DNA of 64,000 nt from an uncultured Clostridia bacterium (lineage in GTDB: Bacteria > Bacillota > Clostridia > Oscillospirales > Oscillospiraceae), in contig CANAZG010000003.1 in the NCBI GenBank assembly GCA_947365965.1, positions 1 to 64,000 of the forward strand, given 5' to 3'. Both the position numbers and the translations under genes were made by a program. Below are positions 15,724 through 24,968 of this stretch, piece after piece. The notes under the pieces were generated by a model. It saw nothing but the letters and a program-made list of their open reading frames with translations, did no database searches and was not told the origin of the DNA. Every line of letters starts with the position of its first letter. The first letter of the stretch is position 1.

Positions 15724-17277
15724 TTACTCTGAGATAGTCCACTCCTGGACGTTCCAGAAGATCCCCACCCCGTGGTGGCCCAGCGCCGTGTCCGGCGCGA
15801 TACCCTGCAAGCGGGAGCTGGCCACGTAGTTGGCGTCAATGTAGCAGATGAAGGCGTAGGGGGGATCGGCAGCCAGCTCCTCCTGAAAGAGGTCGTAATA
15901 CTGCCCCCGCACCGCCGGGTCGTCGGACTGCCGGGCCAGGGTCAGATACTCGTCCACTCTCTCGTTGGAGTAGCCGCTGTAGTTGGCCCCCTTGTCCGTG
16001 CCGAAGACCTTGTAGGTGTGATCGTCCGCGTCAAAGGGGCTGCCCCAGCCAATGAGGCAGGCCATCTGTCCGCCCCAGTCCATCTGGGCGGGCAGGTCCA
16101 CGGTGCAGTTGACGCCCACATCCCGCAGCTGCTGGGCCGCAGCCTGGGCGATGTCAATCCGGTCCTGCTCCCCGGCCATGACGCTGATGACAAAGCCGAT
16201 CTCCTGGCCGTTTCGGGTGTAGAAGCCGTTTTCGCCCATGACGCAGCCTGCGGCCTCCAGAATCTCCCGGGCCCTGGCGGGATCATAGTCATAGCGCTCC
16301 ACGTCCGGGTTGTTGTAGATGTTCTGCTGGAGGGGGCCGTAGGCCGCCTCCCCCTGGCCCAGGAGCACGGAGCTGATGATGGCCTCCCGGTCAATGGCGC
16401 AGCACACGGCGGGGATCAGGTCCCGGTTCTCGGTCCAGTAGTCGTTCCAGAAGTTGAAGAGAATGCCCCGGTAGTCGGCGGTCTTCATGTCGTAGCAGGC
16501 GAAGCCCTCCCTGTCCGCGAAGTTCTGGGCGTTTCTCGGGTCCAGCAGGGCCAGATCCAGCTCCCCGGACTCCAGCTGAATGGCCTGGGCGTTGTCGTCG
16601 GCCACGATCTTGAAGATGATCCGGTCAATCTGGGGGCAGCCCAGGTAGTAGTCCGGGTTCCTCTCCAGGACAATGGACTGGCCCGGGTCCCAGCTGACCA
16701 GCTTGTAGGGGCCCGTGCCCACGGGGGCGCGGAAGAAGTCCGAGGACTGCATGTCCTCCCCCTCCAGCAGGTGTCTGGGCAGCACGGCCATGGTCATATA
16801 CTCCAGAAAGGCCACGTTGGGCGCGGACAGGCGGAAGGCCACGGTCCGGCTGTCGATGACGGTGATCTCCTCCACGTCCTCGTAGTTGGGGGCGTTTTCC
16901 GAGCCGTTTTCCGGGTCCATGATGGCCTCGATGGTAAATTTCACGTCCTCGGCGGTGAGGGGCTGGCCGTCGTGCCACGCGAGCCCCTCCCGGAGGCGGA
17001 AGGTGTAGGTGCAGGCGGTCTCGTCGTACTCCCAGCTCTCCGCCAGGCCGGGGACCACCTGGTTATTGCCGTCGTGGGCGGTGAGGCCGTTGAAGAGCAG
17101 GGCGTTGATCTCGCAGTGCTCGTCCATGGCCGGGTTGATGCGGGTATAATCCGCGCTGCCGTAGACCAGGGCGGCGGGCTCACCGGCGCTGTCCGGCGTA
17201 CTGCCGTTGTCCGGCTGACTGCCGCAGGCGGCCAGCAGCAGGCACGCCGCCAGCAGCAGGGGAAAAATCTTTCGCAT
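15724..17277 (-). CDS. Peptide/nickel-type ABC substrate-binding lipoprotein (SBP family 5)
   Basis: This 517-residue exported lipoprotein starts MRKIFPLLLAACLLLAACGSQ, where LAAC is the lipobox; the mature Cys anchors it to the membrane. The body has family-5 features: 'AESWEYDETACTYTFRLREGLAWHDGQPLTAEDVKFTIEAI' and 'GTGPYKLVSWDPGQSIVLERNPDY'. It delivers peptides, nickel chelates or similar ligands to OppBCDF. The start was moved to 17277 because the signal peptide begins there and AAGGAGGAC lies just upstream. It is the first gene of the operon. Confidence 0.93.
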   Translation of the reverse strand: MRKIFPLLLAACLLLAACGSQPDNGSTPDSAGEPAALVYGSADYTRINPAMDEHCEINALLFNGLTAHDGNNQVVPGLAESWEYDETACTYTFRLREGLAWHDGQPLTAEDVKFTIEAIMDPENGSENAPNYEDVEEITVIDSRTVAFRLSAPNVAFLEYMTMAVLPRHLLEGEDMQSSDFFRAPVGTGPYKLVSWDPGQSIVLERNPDYYLGCPQIDRIIFKIVADDNAQAIQLESGELDLALLDPRNAQNFADREGFACYDMKTADYRGILFNFWNDYWTENRDLIPAVCCAIDREAIISSVLLGQGEAAYGPLQQNIYNNPDVERYDYDPARAREILEAAGCVMGENGFYTRNGQEIGFVISVMAGEQDRIDIAQAAAQQLRDVGVNCTVDLPAQMDWGGQMACLIGWGSPFDADDHTYKVFGTDKGANYSGYSNERVDEYLTLARQSDDPAVRGQYYDLFQEELAADPPYAFICYIDANYVASSRLQGIAPDTALGHHGVGIFWNVQEWTISE

Positions 17278-17417
17278 AGCGTCCTCCTTCAGGGGGTGAA
17301 TGGTTCGTTTGATGCTGATATCAGGCGGTCCTATCTTGCCACAGATCGCCCCTCGCCGCAAGCCCCCAGGGGGGATGAAATTTTGGAAACGCCAATTTCA
17401 CCTCTCATGGGAGCGGA

Positions 17418-17446
17418 TTGACATCCCCGGGGCCGGAGGATATAAT
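17418..17446 (+). promoter_or_regulatory. Perfect-consensus sigma-A promoter of yaaA
   Basis: TTGACA, a 17-base spacer, TATAAT. This matches the consensus at all 12 positions and lies in the divergent oppA-yaaA region. Confidence 0.85.
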
Positions 17447-17501
17447 ATCACGAAAAGGGGGGCCGCTGATCCCTGCGGCCCTACAAAACAGGAGGTACGC
17501 C

Positions 17502-18251
17502 ATGCGGATCATCATCTCCCCGGCCAAGAAAATGAACGTGGACACGGACAGCTTTGCCGTGGAGGCCCCGCCCCGGTTCCTGGCGGAGACCCGGCGGCTG
17601 ATGGAGGCCCTGAAGGCCCTGTCCGGCCCGGAGCTCCAGACCCTGTGGAAATGCAGCGACGCCATCGCCCGGCAGAACGTGGAGCGGCTGGAGCGCATGG
17701 ACCTGGACCGGAACCTCACCACGGCCATCCTGGCCTACGAGGGGATCCAGTACCGCTCCATGGCTCCCAACGTGATGGAGGCCGGAGAGCTGGACTACCT
17801 GCGGCAGAACCTGCGGATCCTCTCCGGCTTCTACGGCCTGCTGCGGCCCTTTGACGGCGTGACCCCCTACCGCCTGGAGATGCAGGCCCGTCTGTCCGTG
17901 GACGGCGCGGGGGACCTGTACGCCTTCTGGGGCGGGCGGCTGGCGGAGCAGCTGGCGTCGGAGACGGACTGGGTGCTGAATCTGGCCTCCAGGGAGTACA
18001 GCCGGGCCGTGGAGCCCCACCTGCCGCCCGGCGTGGGATACCTCACCTGCACCTTCGGCCAGTGGAAAGACGGCCGCGTGGTGGAGAAGGGGACCGCGTG
18101 CAAAATGGCCCGGGGACAGATGGTGCGCTGGCTGGCGGAAAACCGGGTTGACCGGCCGGAGGACATTCGGGCCTTCTCCGATCTCGGCTACCGCTTTGAC
18201 CCGGAGCTGTCCGGGGAAAAACGGCTGGTGTTCCTCCTGGGCGGCCGTTGA
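17502..18251 (+). CDS. yaaA: Peroxide stress protein YaaA (UPF0246)
   Basis: A 249-residue single-domain protein starting 'MRIIISPAKKMN', the invariant YaaA opening. Later it has 'AILAYEGIQYRSMAP', 'LSGFYGLLRPFDGVTPYRLEM' and 'CKMARGQMVRWLAEN'. YaaA lowers free iron and limits oxidative DNA damage during peroxide stress in E. coli, and the fold binds DNA. The start is set at 17502 by AGGAGGTACGCC. It is monocistronic, bounded by a consensus promoter and a hairpin terminator, and so likely well expressed. Confidence 0.93.
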   Translation: MRIIISPAKKMNVDTDSFAVEAPPRFLAETRRLMEALKALSGPELQTLWKCSDAIARQNVERLERMDLDRNLTTAILAYEGIQYRSMAPNVMEAGELDYLRQNLRILSGFYGLLRPFDGVTPYRLEMQARLSVDGAGDLYAFWGGRLAEQLASETDWVLNLASREYSRAVEPHLPPGVGYLTCTFGQWKDGRVVEKGTACKMARGQMVRWLAENRVDRPEDIRAFSDLGYRFDPELSGEKRLVFLLGGR

Positions 18252-18279
18252 GAGGCGGCCTGCTTTTCCGGATCCTGAA

Positions 18280-18312
18280 ACGGCCTGCCCGGCTTCCCGC
18301 CGGACAGGCCGT
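18280..18312. terminator. Bidirectional terminator between yaaA and the oxidoreductase
   Basis: Arms ACGGCCTG / CAGGCCGT extended by GCC-rich inner pairing, in the 69-base gap between convergent genes; ACGCTCTTTT follows on the plus strand. Confidence 0.65.
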
Positions 18313-18320
18313 ACGCTCTT

Positions 18321-19283
18321 TTACGCGGACATCTGGGTCCAGGCCTCCTCCAGGATGGCTGCGGCAATCTCGCTGATGTCCAGCAGCTCCTCCGCCCGGT
18401 CCAGATCCCTCTCGTCGATCATCCGGCGGAAGGCCGCGAACTCGCAGGACATCCGGTGGGCCTGGGGGGCGGTCTCAAACCGCTCCCGCTCCCCGGACTG
18501 GAGGACCAGCTCCCAGCCGGTGAGGCTGCTGACCGGCTCCGCTAGCTCCAGCCGCCCCAGCTCCCCCTGGATAAAGGATGTATTGGCCCCCTGGCAGTCC
18601 TTGGCCGCCACGCACACCACTTTCATGCCTCCGTAGTCCAGGGTCAGCACGCCGCTGGTGTCCACCCCCCGCTGGAGGTTGGCGCAGTAGCGGATCTGCC
18701 GGGGAGACCCGAACAGGGCCGCCGCAAAATGGATGTTGTACACGTTCAGATCCATCAGCGCGCCGCCGGCCATGGCCGGGTCAAAGGCGGGGGCTGTCGT
18801 CCCCTCCAGAAACGCGTCGTAGCGGGAGGAGTACTGGCTGAAGTTCAGCCCCGCCAGCCGCAGGGGACCCAGCCGGGCTGTCTGCTCCCGCAGGGCCAGA
18901 AAGGCGGGCAGGTGGTGGAGCGTCATGGCCTCCGCCAGCACCAGCCGCCGCCCGGCCGCCAGCCGCCGCAGCTCCCGGAGCTGGGCGAGGGCGGTGACGG
19001 CGGGCTTCTCCACCAGCACGTGGAGACCCCCCTCCAGGGCCCTTCGGGCGTACGCATAGTGGAGGCTGTTGGGCAGGGCCACGTAGACCGTGTCCGCCCC
19101 GCTCTCCAGCGCCTCCTCGTACCGGAAGCAGCAGCAGGGGATCTGATATCGGGCCGCCAGGGCCTCCGTCCGCTCCCGGCTGCGCTCCGTGCCCAGAATG
19201 GCGTGGGGCCGGATGCCCAGCCCCTCCAGCACGGGCAGCGCCTCCTGGACGATCTTGCCCGTGCCCAAAACAGCAAGCCGCAT
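18321..19283 (-). CDS. Gfo/Idh/MocA family NAD(P)-dependent oxidoreductase
   Basis: This 320-residue enzyme has an N-terminal Rossmann fold ('RLAVLGTGKIVQEALPVLEGLG') and the family motif 'HVLVEKPAVTALAQLREL' (EKP around residue 95). The C-terminal beta-sheet domain carries 'GALMDLNVYNIHFAAALFG' in the place of the usual GG-D-H segment. Members oxidise or epimerise sugars, inositols or similar alcohols. It starts 24 bases after the antiporter stop with AAAGGAGG, so the two are co-transcribed. The substrate is not identifiable. Confidence 0.88.
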   Translation of the reverse strand: MRLAVLGTGKIVQEALPVLEGLGIRPHAILGTERSRERTEALAARYQIPCCCFRYEEALESGADTVYVALPNSLHYAYARRALEGGLHVLVEKPAVTALAQLRELRRLAAGRRLVLAEAMTLHHLPAFLALREQTARLGPLRLAGLNFSQYSSRYDAFLEGTTAPAFDPAMAGGALMDLNVYNIHFAAALFGSPRQIRYCANLQRGVDTSGVLTLDYGGMKVVCVAAKDCQGANTSFIQGELGRLELAEPVSSLTGWELVLQSGERERFETAPQAHRMSCEFAAFRRMIDERDLDRAEELLDISEIAAAILEEAWTQMSA

Positions 19284-19307
19284 GGCCTGTCCTCCTTTAT
19301 TATAGCG

Positions 19308-20270
19308 TTACATCATAAACTGCATGGAGCAGAAGGCCCCGTAGATGGCCAGCAGGACCAGCCCCTGGCCCCGGGACAGCTTTCCCCGCGCCAGGGCCGG
19401 CATGGTCAGCAGCAGCATGGCCAGAAACATCACCGGCAGATCCAGCACCAGGGAGGCGTTGTGTCCGGCGATGACGGCGGCCTGGGGGACGGGGAAGGGC
19501 GCCAGGGTCACCGACACGCCGCTGACCAGCACCAGATTGAAGAGGTTTGCGCCGATGACGTTGCCCAGGGACAGGGCGCCGTGGCCCTTGGCCAGGGAGG
19601 TGATGGCCGTCGCCAGCTCCGGCAGGGAGGTGCCCAGGGCCACGAAGGTCAGGGCGATCACCGACTCGGGTACGCCCAGCGCCTGGGCGATGAGGGTGCC
19701 GTTGTCCACCAGCAGGTCCGCCCCCAGGGCGATGAGCGCCGCGCCCACCGCCAGAAGGCCCAGGTCCCGGCCCACAGAGCCGGCGGCGGGTTCCTCCTCC
19801 CCGGCGGGGGCGGAGGTGGCACGCCGCATCTGGAGCACCGTCACCGCCATGTAGACGGCAAAGATGGCCAGCAGCGACAGCCCTACCGCGCGGCTGAAGA
19901 ATCCGGAGGTGTAGGCCACCAGGGCGTAGAGGGCGGCGGCGGCAAAAAAGAACAGCACCGGGGTCCGCAGGGCCGCCCGGTCCACCGGCCCCGGGCGCAC
20001 GGCGATGGTGAGGGCGGCGATGAGGGCGGCGTTGCAGATGACGGAGCCGATGGCGTTGCCGTAGGCAATCTCCCCGTGGCCGATGAGGGCGGAGGTGGTG
20101 GAGACCATCACCTCCGGCAGGGTGGTGCCGATGGACACCACTGTGGCCCCGATGAGCAGCTCCGGCAGGTGAAAGCGCCGGGCCAGCCCCGTGGCCCCGT
20201 CCACGAACCAGTCCCCGCCCTTGATGAGGCACAGCAGCCCCACCGCAAAGAGCAGTACAGGCACAAGCAT
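19308..20270 (-). CDS. Calcium/sodium antiporter (CaCA/YrbG family)
   Basis: A 320-residue membrane protein with about ten segments in two inverted halves. Each half carries the ion-binding repeat: 'GATVVSIGTTLPEVMVS' near residue 40 and 'ALTFVALGTSLPELATAI' in the second half. These are the G-(T/S)-(S/T)-LPE motifs of K+-independent Na+/Ca2+ exchangers. It exports calcium using the sodium gradient. The promoter lies just upstream at 20320-20349, and the oxidoreductase follows in the same transcript. Confidence 0.93.
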   Translation of the reverse strand: MLVPVLLFAVGLLCLIKGGDWFVDGATGLARRFHLPELLIGATVVSIGTTLPEVMVSTTSALIGHGEIAYGNAIGSVICNAALIAALTIAVRPGPVDRAALRTPVLFFFAAAALYALVAYTSGFFSRAVGLSLLAIFAVYMAVTVLQMRRATSAPAGEEEPAAGSVGRDLGLLAVGAALIALGADLLVDNGTLIAQALGVPESVIALTFVALGTSLPELATAITSLAKGHGALSLGNVIGANLFNLVLVSGVSVTLAPFPVPQAAVIAGHNASLVLDLPVMFLAMLLLTMPALARGKLSRGQGLVLLAIYGAFCSMQFMM

Positions 20271-20319
20271 TTTCTCTCTTCTCCTTTTGTGTCGATGAAA
20301 TTGCGCAAAACAGCATTTT

Positions 20320-20349
20320 ATTATACCACAAAAACGGGCGAAAAATCAA
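20320..20349 (-). promoter_or_regulatory. Promoter of the antiporter operon
   Basis: Minus-strand TTGATT, an 18-base spacer and TATAAT, ending about 50 bases before the antiporter ATG. Confidence 0.7.
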
Positions 20350-20432
20350 TCCTTTGATTTTCCCGGGAGCGTCCAAGCGCGCCGCTATACGACGCCATGA
20401 AACCCTGATGGGGGGCGGTCCACAGGCACGGC

Positions 20433-20480
20433 AAAAGGAGGCCGGAGCGGTTCCCATGAACCGCCCCGGTCTCCTCTTTT
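20433..20480. terminator. Terminator of the MurNAc operon
   Basis: A long inverted repeat, AAAAGGAGGCCGGAGCGGTT paired with its near complement after a 6-base loop, with A and T tracts on its flanks. It lies 74 bases after the end of the HAD phosphatase gene. Confidence 0.75.
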
Positions 20481-20554
20481 GGAGAGAACTGCCGCCCCAC
20501 GGCGGAGCGGACGGGCGCGGGGAAGCCGCTTGCCTCAGCGCCCCCGGCCTCTCT

Positions 20555-21388
20555 TCACCGCCTCAAAACATACCGCTCAATTGCCTGGGCCACGCCCTCC
20601 TGGAGGTTGGTCCCGGTCACCGCGTCGGCGGCGGCCCGGACCTCCTCCGGAGCGTCCCCCATGGCCACGCCCAGGCCCGCTTCCCGGAGGCTGGAGATGT
20701 CGTTCCCGCTGTCCCCGATGGCCATGGCCTGGGCCATAGACACCTCCAGCAGGCGGCAGGCCGTCTCCAGGCCCCTGGCCTTGGTGGCCTCCCGGTCCGT
20801 CACCTCCATGGAGCGGGGGGAGGACCACACGCAGGAGAGGGGCAGCGCCTGGGCCACAGGGGCCAGCTCCTGCCAGAGCGCAGGGGTGAGGCCCAGCAGG
20901 TTCACCTTCTCAAACGACAGGCCGGACCCCGCCGCAAAGGCGGACAGGGGCCCCTCCACCGCCCGGCCCCGCCGGTCCAGCACCCCCAGGTGGAAGGTCA
21001 GGCGGTCAATGGTCCGTTCCCGGTCCCAGTCCTCCGCCGTCAGGTACAGGGTGCTCCCGGCGGACAGCTCCACCATCAGACCCAGCGCCGAGGCCCGGTC
21101 AATGAGGGGCCGGAGCGTCTCCGCGGTCATGTAGTGGGACGCCAGAAGCGTCCCGCCCTCCAGGCTGCGGACCTCCGCGCCGTTGCACAGCACCGCCAGA
21201 TTGGCCCAGCTCTGCTTCACCTGGAGGGGCGGGGGCAGCATGGCGAACTGCCGGCCTGTGGTGGGCACAATGGCCACGCCCTGGCGGTGGGCCGCCAGAA
21301 GGGCCTCCTCCGTGCGCTGAGAAAAGCTGGCGTGGTCCGGCAGCAGGGCCGTGCCGTCCAGATCCAGAGAGATCAGCCGGATATCCAT
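20555..21388 (-). CDS. Cof-type HAD-IIB phosphatase
   Basis: A 277-residue HAD hydrolase of the Cof subfamily. Motif I is 'ISLDLDGTALL', motif II is 'VPTTGR', and motifs III/IV are in 'KARGLETACRLLEVSMAQAMAIGDSGNDISSLREAGLGVAMGDA'. A C2B cap domain lies between. These enzymes dephosphorylate sugar phosphates or similar metabolites. It follows mupG by 14 bases and is the last gene of the MurNAc operon, so it may relieve sugar-phosphate stress or trim a phosphorylated amino sugar. The substrate is inference. Confidence 0.9.
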   Translation of the reverse strand: MDIRLISLDLDGTALLPDHASFSQRTEEALLAAHRQGVAIVPTTGRQFAMLPPPLQVKQSWANLAVLCNGAEVRSLEGGTLLASHYMTAETLRPLIDRASALGLMVELSAGSTLYLTAEDWDRERTIDRLTFHLGVLDRRGRAVEGPLSAFAAGSGLSFEKVNLLGLTPALWQELAPVAQALPLSCVWSSPRSMEVTDREATKARGLETACRLLEVSMAQAMAIGDSGNDISSLREAGLGVAMGDAPEEVRAAADAVTGTNLQEGVAQAIERYVLRR

Positions 21389-21402
21389 ACGCTCAAATCC
21401 TC

Positions 21403-22443
21403 CTATGGTCTCACCAGGGCGAACCGTCCGCCCCGGGGAATGCTGTCCGCCAGGAGCAGGCCCTGCTCCGGCACCCGGCCGATGACGTTCACCCGCTCAT
21501 CCGCCGGGTAGTCCGCCCGGCACAGCTGGAGCTCTCCGGCGTAGCGGCCGTAGCGGTCATTGTCCACAGTCACGCTGCCCCGGACCCGGGGCCGGCAGTC
21601 CCCCGGCGGCGTGGGGACGCCGGCGCAGGAGTACTCCCGGGACTCGGCAAAGCGCACCAGCCCCGCCGGCCCGTCCGGACGGCAGGTGAACACCCGGTCA
21701 TAGAGGTCCTCCCCGCCCGGCTCCAGCAGGACCGGCACGCTGAGCACCCCCTCCTGCTGGAACCGGCGGATCCGCGCCCGCTCCGTTTCGCTGAGGCCCG
21801 GGTCCCCCACAAATACGCCGTCCATCCCGAACCGGAGGACCATATCCGCGAAGCAGGCCGAGGGCAGCTGCCCCCGGTGGGCCTCCAGGGTGGGGAGCCC
21901 CTCATGGACCGGCCCCCGGAGGGCCTGATCCCCGGGGATAAAGGCCAGCGCCTTCAGTCCCGCCCCCTGGAGAGCCCGGGTGCGCTCCAGCAGGAAGGCG
22001 GCGTCCAGGCCGGTCTCTGGCCGGGGGTAGAAGTTGTGCATGGCCATGACCAGGGGGCCGGAGGAGGCGATGTACCTCGCCTCCTCCGGGGTGACGGTGG
22101 AGGCGTTGACCGCCACGGGCATCCGGGCGGCCAGGGCCGCCGTCTCCTCCGGCGTGAAGCCGTAGTCCACCCGCAGGGCCCACACATGGAGCCGCTTGGC
22201 GAGCCGGATCAGATCCGGCTCGCCAAACTGCTGTTGGGTCTTGATGGATACATCCGCGACGGTTCGGAGCCCCGCCTCCCAGAGCTGCCGGCAGACCAGC
22301 TCCGCCTGTGCGCAGTAGCCGGGGGAGAACTCCTCGCCCACATGGAGGGAAAGGAAGACCATGGCGCCCGGGATCCGCTCCAGGGTCTCCCGCTGCCGGT
22401 CAAAGCCGGTCAGGTATACGGAGCGGCCCAGGGGCTCAGACAT
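21403..22443 (-). CDS. mupG: MupG-type TIM-barrel protein (DUF871), 6-phospho-N-acetylmuramidase
   Basis: A 346-residue protein with a TIM-barrel N-terminal domain ('MVFLSLHVGEEF', 'VNASTVTPEEARYI', 'MAMHNFYPRPETGLD') and a cyclophilin-like C-terminal domain ('GSVTVDNDRYGRYAGELQLCRADYPADERVNVIGRVP'). This two-domain arrangement is that of DUF871. The family member MupG of Staphylococcus hydrolyses MurNAc-6-phosphate-GlcNAc to GlcNAc and MurNAc-6-phosphate. Its place between a MurNAc-type PTS and the HAD gene, with murQ upstream, supports the same role. Its ATG overlaps the PTS stop by eight bases. Confidence 0.88.
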   Translation of the reverse strand: MSEPLGRSVYLTGFDRQRETLERIPGAMVFLSLHVGEEFSPGYCAQAELVCRQLWEAGLRTVADVSIKTQQQFGEPDLIRLAKRLHVWALRVDYGFTPEETAALAARMPVAVNASTVTPEEARYIASSGPLVMAMHNFYPRPETGLDAAFLLERTRALQGAGLKALAFIPGDQALRGPVHEGLPTLEAHRGQLPSACFADMVLRFGMDGVFVGDPGLSETERARIRRFQQEGVLSVPVLLEPGGEDLYDRVFTCRPDGPAGLVRFAESREYSCAGVPTPPGDCRPRVRGSVTVDNDRYGRYAGELQLCRADYPADERVNVIGRVPEQGLLLADSIPRGGRFALVRP

Positions 22444-23875
22444 TGGCCACTTCTTCGGGCTTGATGGCGAAGTTGGTGATGATAAAACCCATGATATAGC
22501 TGATAATGAGGCCGACGACGAAGAACAGCACGCTCTTGGCCGCGCCGTTGGGGCCGGCGGTCATCACGAAGCAGCCCAGCAGGCCGGAGGGTCCCCAGGT
22601 GGTGGAGGCCACCTGCATCAGGTTCACGAACGCGCCGCCGAAGCCAGCGCCCAGACCGGCGGTGAGGAAGGGCTTGCCCATGGGGAGGGTGACGCCGTAG
22701 ATCAGAGGCTCGCCCACGCCCAGGATGCCGGCGGGCAGAGCGCCGGTGATGACGCCCTTGAGGCGGTCATTGCGGGCCTGCTTGCACTTGAGGTAGATGG
22801 CGATGGCAGCGCCCACCTGGCCCGCGCCGGCCATAGCCAAGGCGGGGTAGAGGTACACGCAGCCGAAGGTCTCCAGCTGCACCGTGTACAGGGCCACCAG
22901 GCCGTGGTGCATCCCCATGGCCACCATGGGCAGGAACAGGGCCGCGCCCAGGTAGCCGCTGATGGCGCGGACCACGGGGGAGGCGCTCATGGCCACCGCG
23001 CCCACGATCTTCACAAGGCCCGTGGAGATGAGGCCCGTGATGGGCATCACCACCAGCACGTAGGGCACCAGGGTGATAATGAGGGTCAGCAGGGGGGTGA
23101 AGACGATGTCCAGGGCGTCGGGCATCTTGGAGCGGATGGCCCGCTCGATCTTGCACATGCACCACACGCCGATGACCGCAGCCAGCACGCCGCCGCGGCC
23201 GGCCCGGAGGATGGCGTCCAGAGGCTGGGCCTCGTTGAACAGACCCACCACCTTGGAGATGGCGTCAATGCCGCCCAGGGTGGTAATCATGCCCAGCATG
23301 CCGCCCAGGATGGGGGTGCCGCCGAACTTCTCCGCCGCCCGGTAGCCCGCCCAGGCGGTCAGGTAGGTCATGAAGGCGGTGTTAATCATGCTCAGGAAGT
23401 TGGTGATAAGGATCAGCGCGGGGTTCTCAGTGCCGGGGAACAGCTGGCCCAGCAGGGTGTTCAGGCCGGCGCACAGGCCTGCGGCGATGACGCCGGGGAT
23501 CAGGGGAACAAAGATATCGCCAAAGGTCTTGAGCATGCTCTTGAGCTTGTTGTCCTTCTGCCCGGCCTTGATGGCGGCCTTGTTCGCCTTCCAGTCGCCG
23601 CCGGCCACGGCGTCAGCTGCGGCGGGGATGCCCAGGTCCTTGCAGTAGTCGGCGCATTTGCGGCACTTGCCGGGGCCGACCACCACCTCGATGTAGCCCG
23701 CCCGGTCATGGACAATGCCCATGACGCCCTCCAGGCCCTTCAGGGCGGCCTCGTTGATGGCGCTGTCGTTTTTCACGTTGATGCGCAGACGGGTCATGCA
23801 GTTGGTGGCGGTGATGACGTTCTGCCGGCCGCCCACATCCTTCAGGATGCTCTCTACCAGTTGCTGGATAGTCAT
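22436..23875 (-). CDS. murP: PTS transporter subunit EIIBC, MurNAc-type
   Basis: A 479-residue protein starting with an EIIB domain; 'VITATNCMTRLRINV' contains the phosphorylated Cys. The roughly ten-segment EIIC channel of the glucose superfamily follows, with 'GEPLIYGVTLPMGKPFLTAGLGAGFGGAFVNL'. No EIIA domain is present in the gene or the window, so an EIIA from elsewhere must donate phosphate, as in E. coli MurP. Together with MurQ and MupG it is assigned to uptake of MurNAc or MurNAc-GlcNAc. Specificity is inferred from context, because EIIBC sequence alone could also suggest a sucrose or trehalose relative. Confidence 0.85.
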   Translation of the reverse strand: MTIQQLVESILKDVGGRQNVITATNCMTRLRINVKNDSAINEAALKGLEGVMGIVHDRAGYIEVVVGPGKCRKCADYCKDLGIPAAADAVAGGDWKANKAAIKAGQKDNKLKSMLKTFGDIFVPLIPGVIAAGLCAGLNTLLGQLFPGTENPALILITNFLSMINTAFMTYLTAWAGYRAAEKFGGTPILGGMLGMITTLGGIDAISKVVGLFNEAQPLDAILRAGRGGVLAAVIGVWCMCKIERAIRSKMPDALDIVFTPLLTLIITLVPYVLVVMPITGLISTGLVKIVGAVAMSASPVVRAISGYLGAALFLPMVAMGMHHGLVALYTVQLETFGCVYLYPALAMAGAGQVGAAIAIYLKCKQARNDRLKGVITGALPAGILGVGEPLIYGVTLPMGKPFLTAGLGAGFGGAFVNLMQVASTTWGPSGLLGCFVMTAGPNGAAKSVLFFVVGLIISYIMGFIITNFAIKPEEVANV

Positions 23876-23968
23876 TTCTCCTGCCTCTCTTTCTTCTCTG
23901 GTGTGAAATGGAACGGAATATGTCCCCCAGGGGGGCTGAAAATGGCGGAGCCATTTTGCGCTGCGGAT

Positions 23969-24865
23969 TTACTGAATAGCCTCCCGGACGTGGCCCCGGG
24001 CCTTCTCCAGGCGGCTGGCAGCCTCCTGGGCGTCGCAGTTGGCCAGGATCATGGTGATGGCGGTCTTGACGCTGCCGCCGGCGGCGGTGATCTTCTCCCG
24101 GGCGGTCTCCCGGTCCACGCCGGTGGCCTCCATGACGATCTTCTCCGCCCGGCGGTGAAGCTTTTCGTTGGTCTGCATCACGTCCACCATCAGATTCTGA
24201 TAGGCCTTGCCCACGCCCACCATGGAGGCGGTGGAGATCATGTTGAGGACCAGCTTCTGGGCCGTGCCCGCCTTGAGACGGGTGGAGCCGGTGAGGACCT
24301 CGGGTCCCACCACCACCTCCACCGCCAGATCGGCGGCTTTGCCGATCTCACTGCCCCCGTTGCAGGAGACAGCGGCGGTGCGGCAGCCCACCTCCCTGGC
24401 GTAGGCCAGTCCCCCCAGCACATAGGGGGTGCGGCCGCTGGCGGCGATGCCGATGACCAGATCCCGCTTCTCCAGACCCCAGGCGGCCAGATCCTCCCGG
24501 CCCAGCTCCCGGCTGTCCTCCGCGCCCTCCACGGCCTTGAGGAAGGCCTTCTCGCCGCCGGCGATGAGGCCCACCATCCGGTCTGGGGCCACGCCGAAGG
24601 TGGGGGGGCACTCCGCCGCGTCCAGCACGCCCAGGCGGCCGCTGGTGCCCGCGCCCATGTAGAAGACCCGGCCCCCGGCCTCCAGGGAGGCGATGGCCCA
24701 CTCCGCCACCTGGGCGATGTTGGGCAGCTGGGGGGCGATGGCCGCCGGGACCTTGGCGTCCTCCCTGTTCATGGCGGTCACCACCTCCAGGGCCGTCATC
24801 CGGTCCAGATCCATGGTGTCCGGGTTGCGGGTCTCCGTGGTCATGCTCTCTAAATTGATTCCCAA
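23969..24865 (-). CDS. murQ: N-acetylmuramic acid 6-phosphate etherase
   Basis: This 298-residue SIS-domain lyase removes lactate from MurNAc-6-phosphate to give GlcNAc-6-phosphate. Signatures are 'GRVFYMGAGTSGRLGVLDAAECPPTFG', 'GIAASGRTPYVLGGL' and 'KAGTAQKLVLNMISTASM', and the N-terminal 'TETRNPDTMDLDRMTALEVV' is typical. The start is TTG 24865, with AAAGGAG six to seven bases upstream. It is the first gene of murQ-PTS-mupG-HAD, under two promoters. No MurR repressor is adjacent. Confidence 0.95.
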   Translation of the reverse strand: MGINLESMTTETRNPDTMDLDRMTALEVVTAMNREDAKVPAAIAPQLPNIAQVAEWAIASLEAGGRVFYMGAGTSGRLGVLDAAECPPTFGVAPDRMVGLIAGGEKAFLKAVEGAEDSRELGREDLAAWGLEKRDLVIGIAASGRTPYVLGGLAYAREVGCRTAAVSCNGGSEIGKAADLAVEVVVGPEVLTGSTRLKAGTAQKLVLNMISTASMVGVGKAYQNLMVDVMQTNEKLHRRAEKIVMEATGVDRETAREKITAAGGSVKTAITMILANCDAQEAASRLEKARGHVREAIQ

Positions 24866-24968
24866 TGCGCGCTCCTTTCCATCCTGCCGGCGCTGCGGGC
24901 CGTACCGCCCAGGCGCCGCCGGCAGGATCCTGTGTACCGCCGCCCCCTTCCGGACGGGGACAGCGGAC

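Noticed and set aside
22361-24853. 830-residue plus-strand ORF
   Set aside because: Antisense shadow of mupG, the PTS gene and murQ, with no domain signature.
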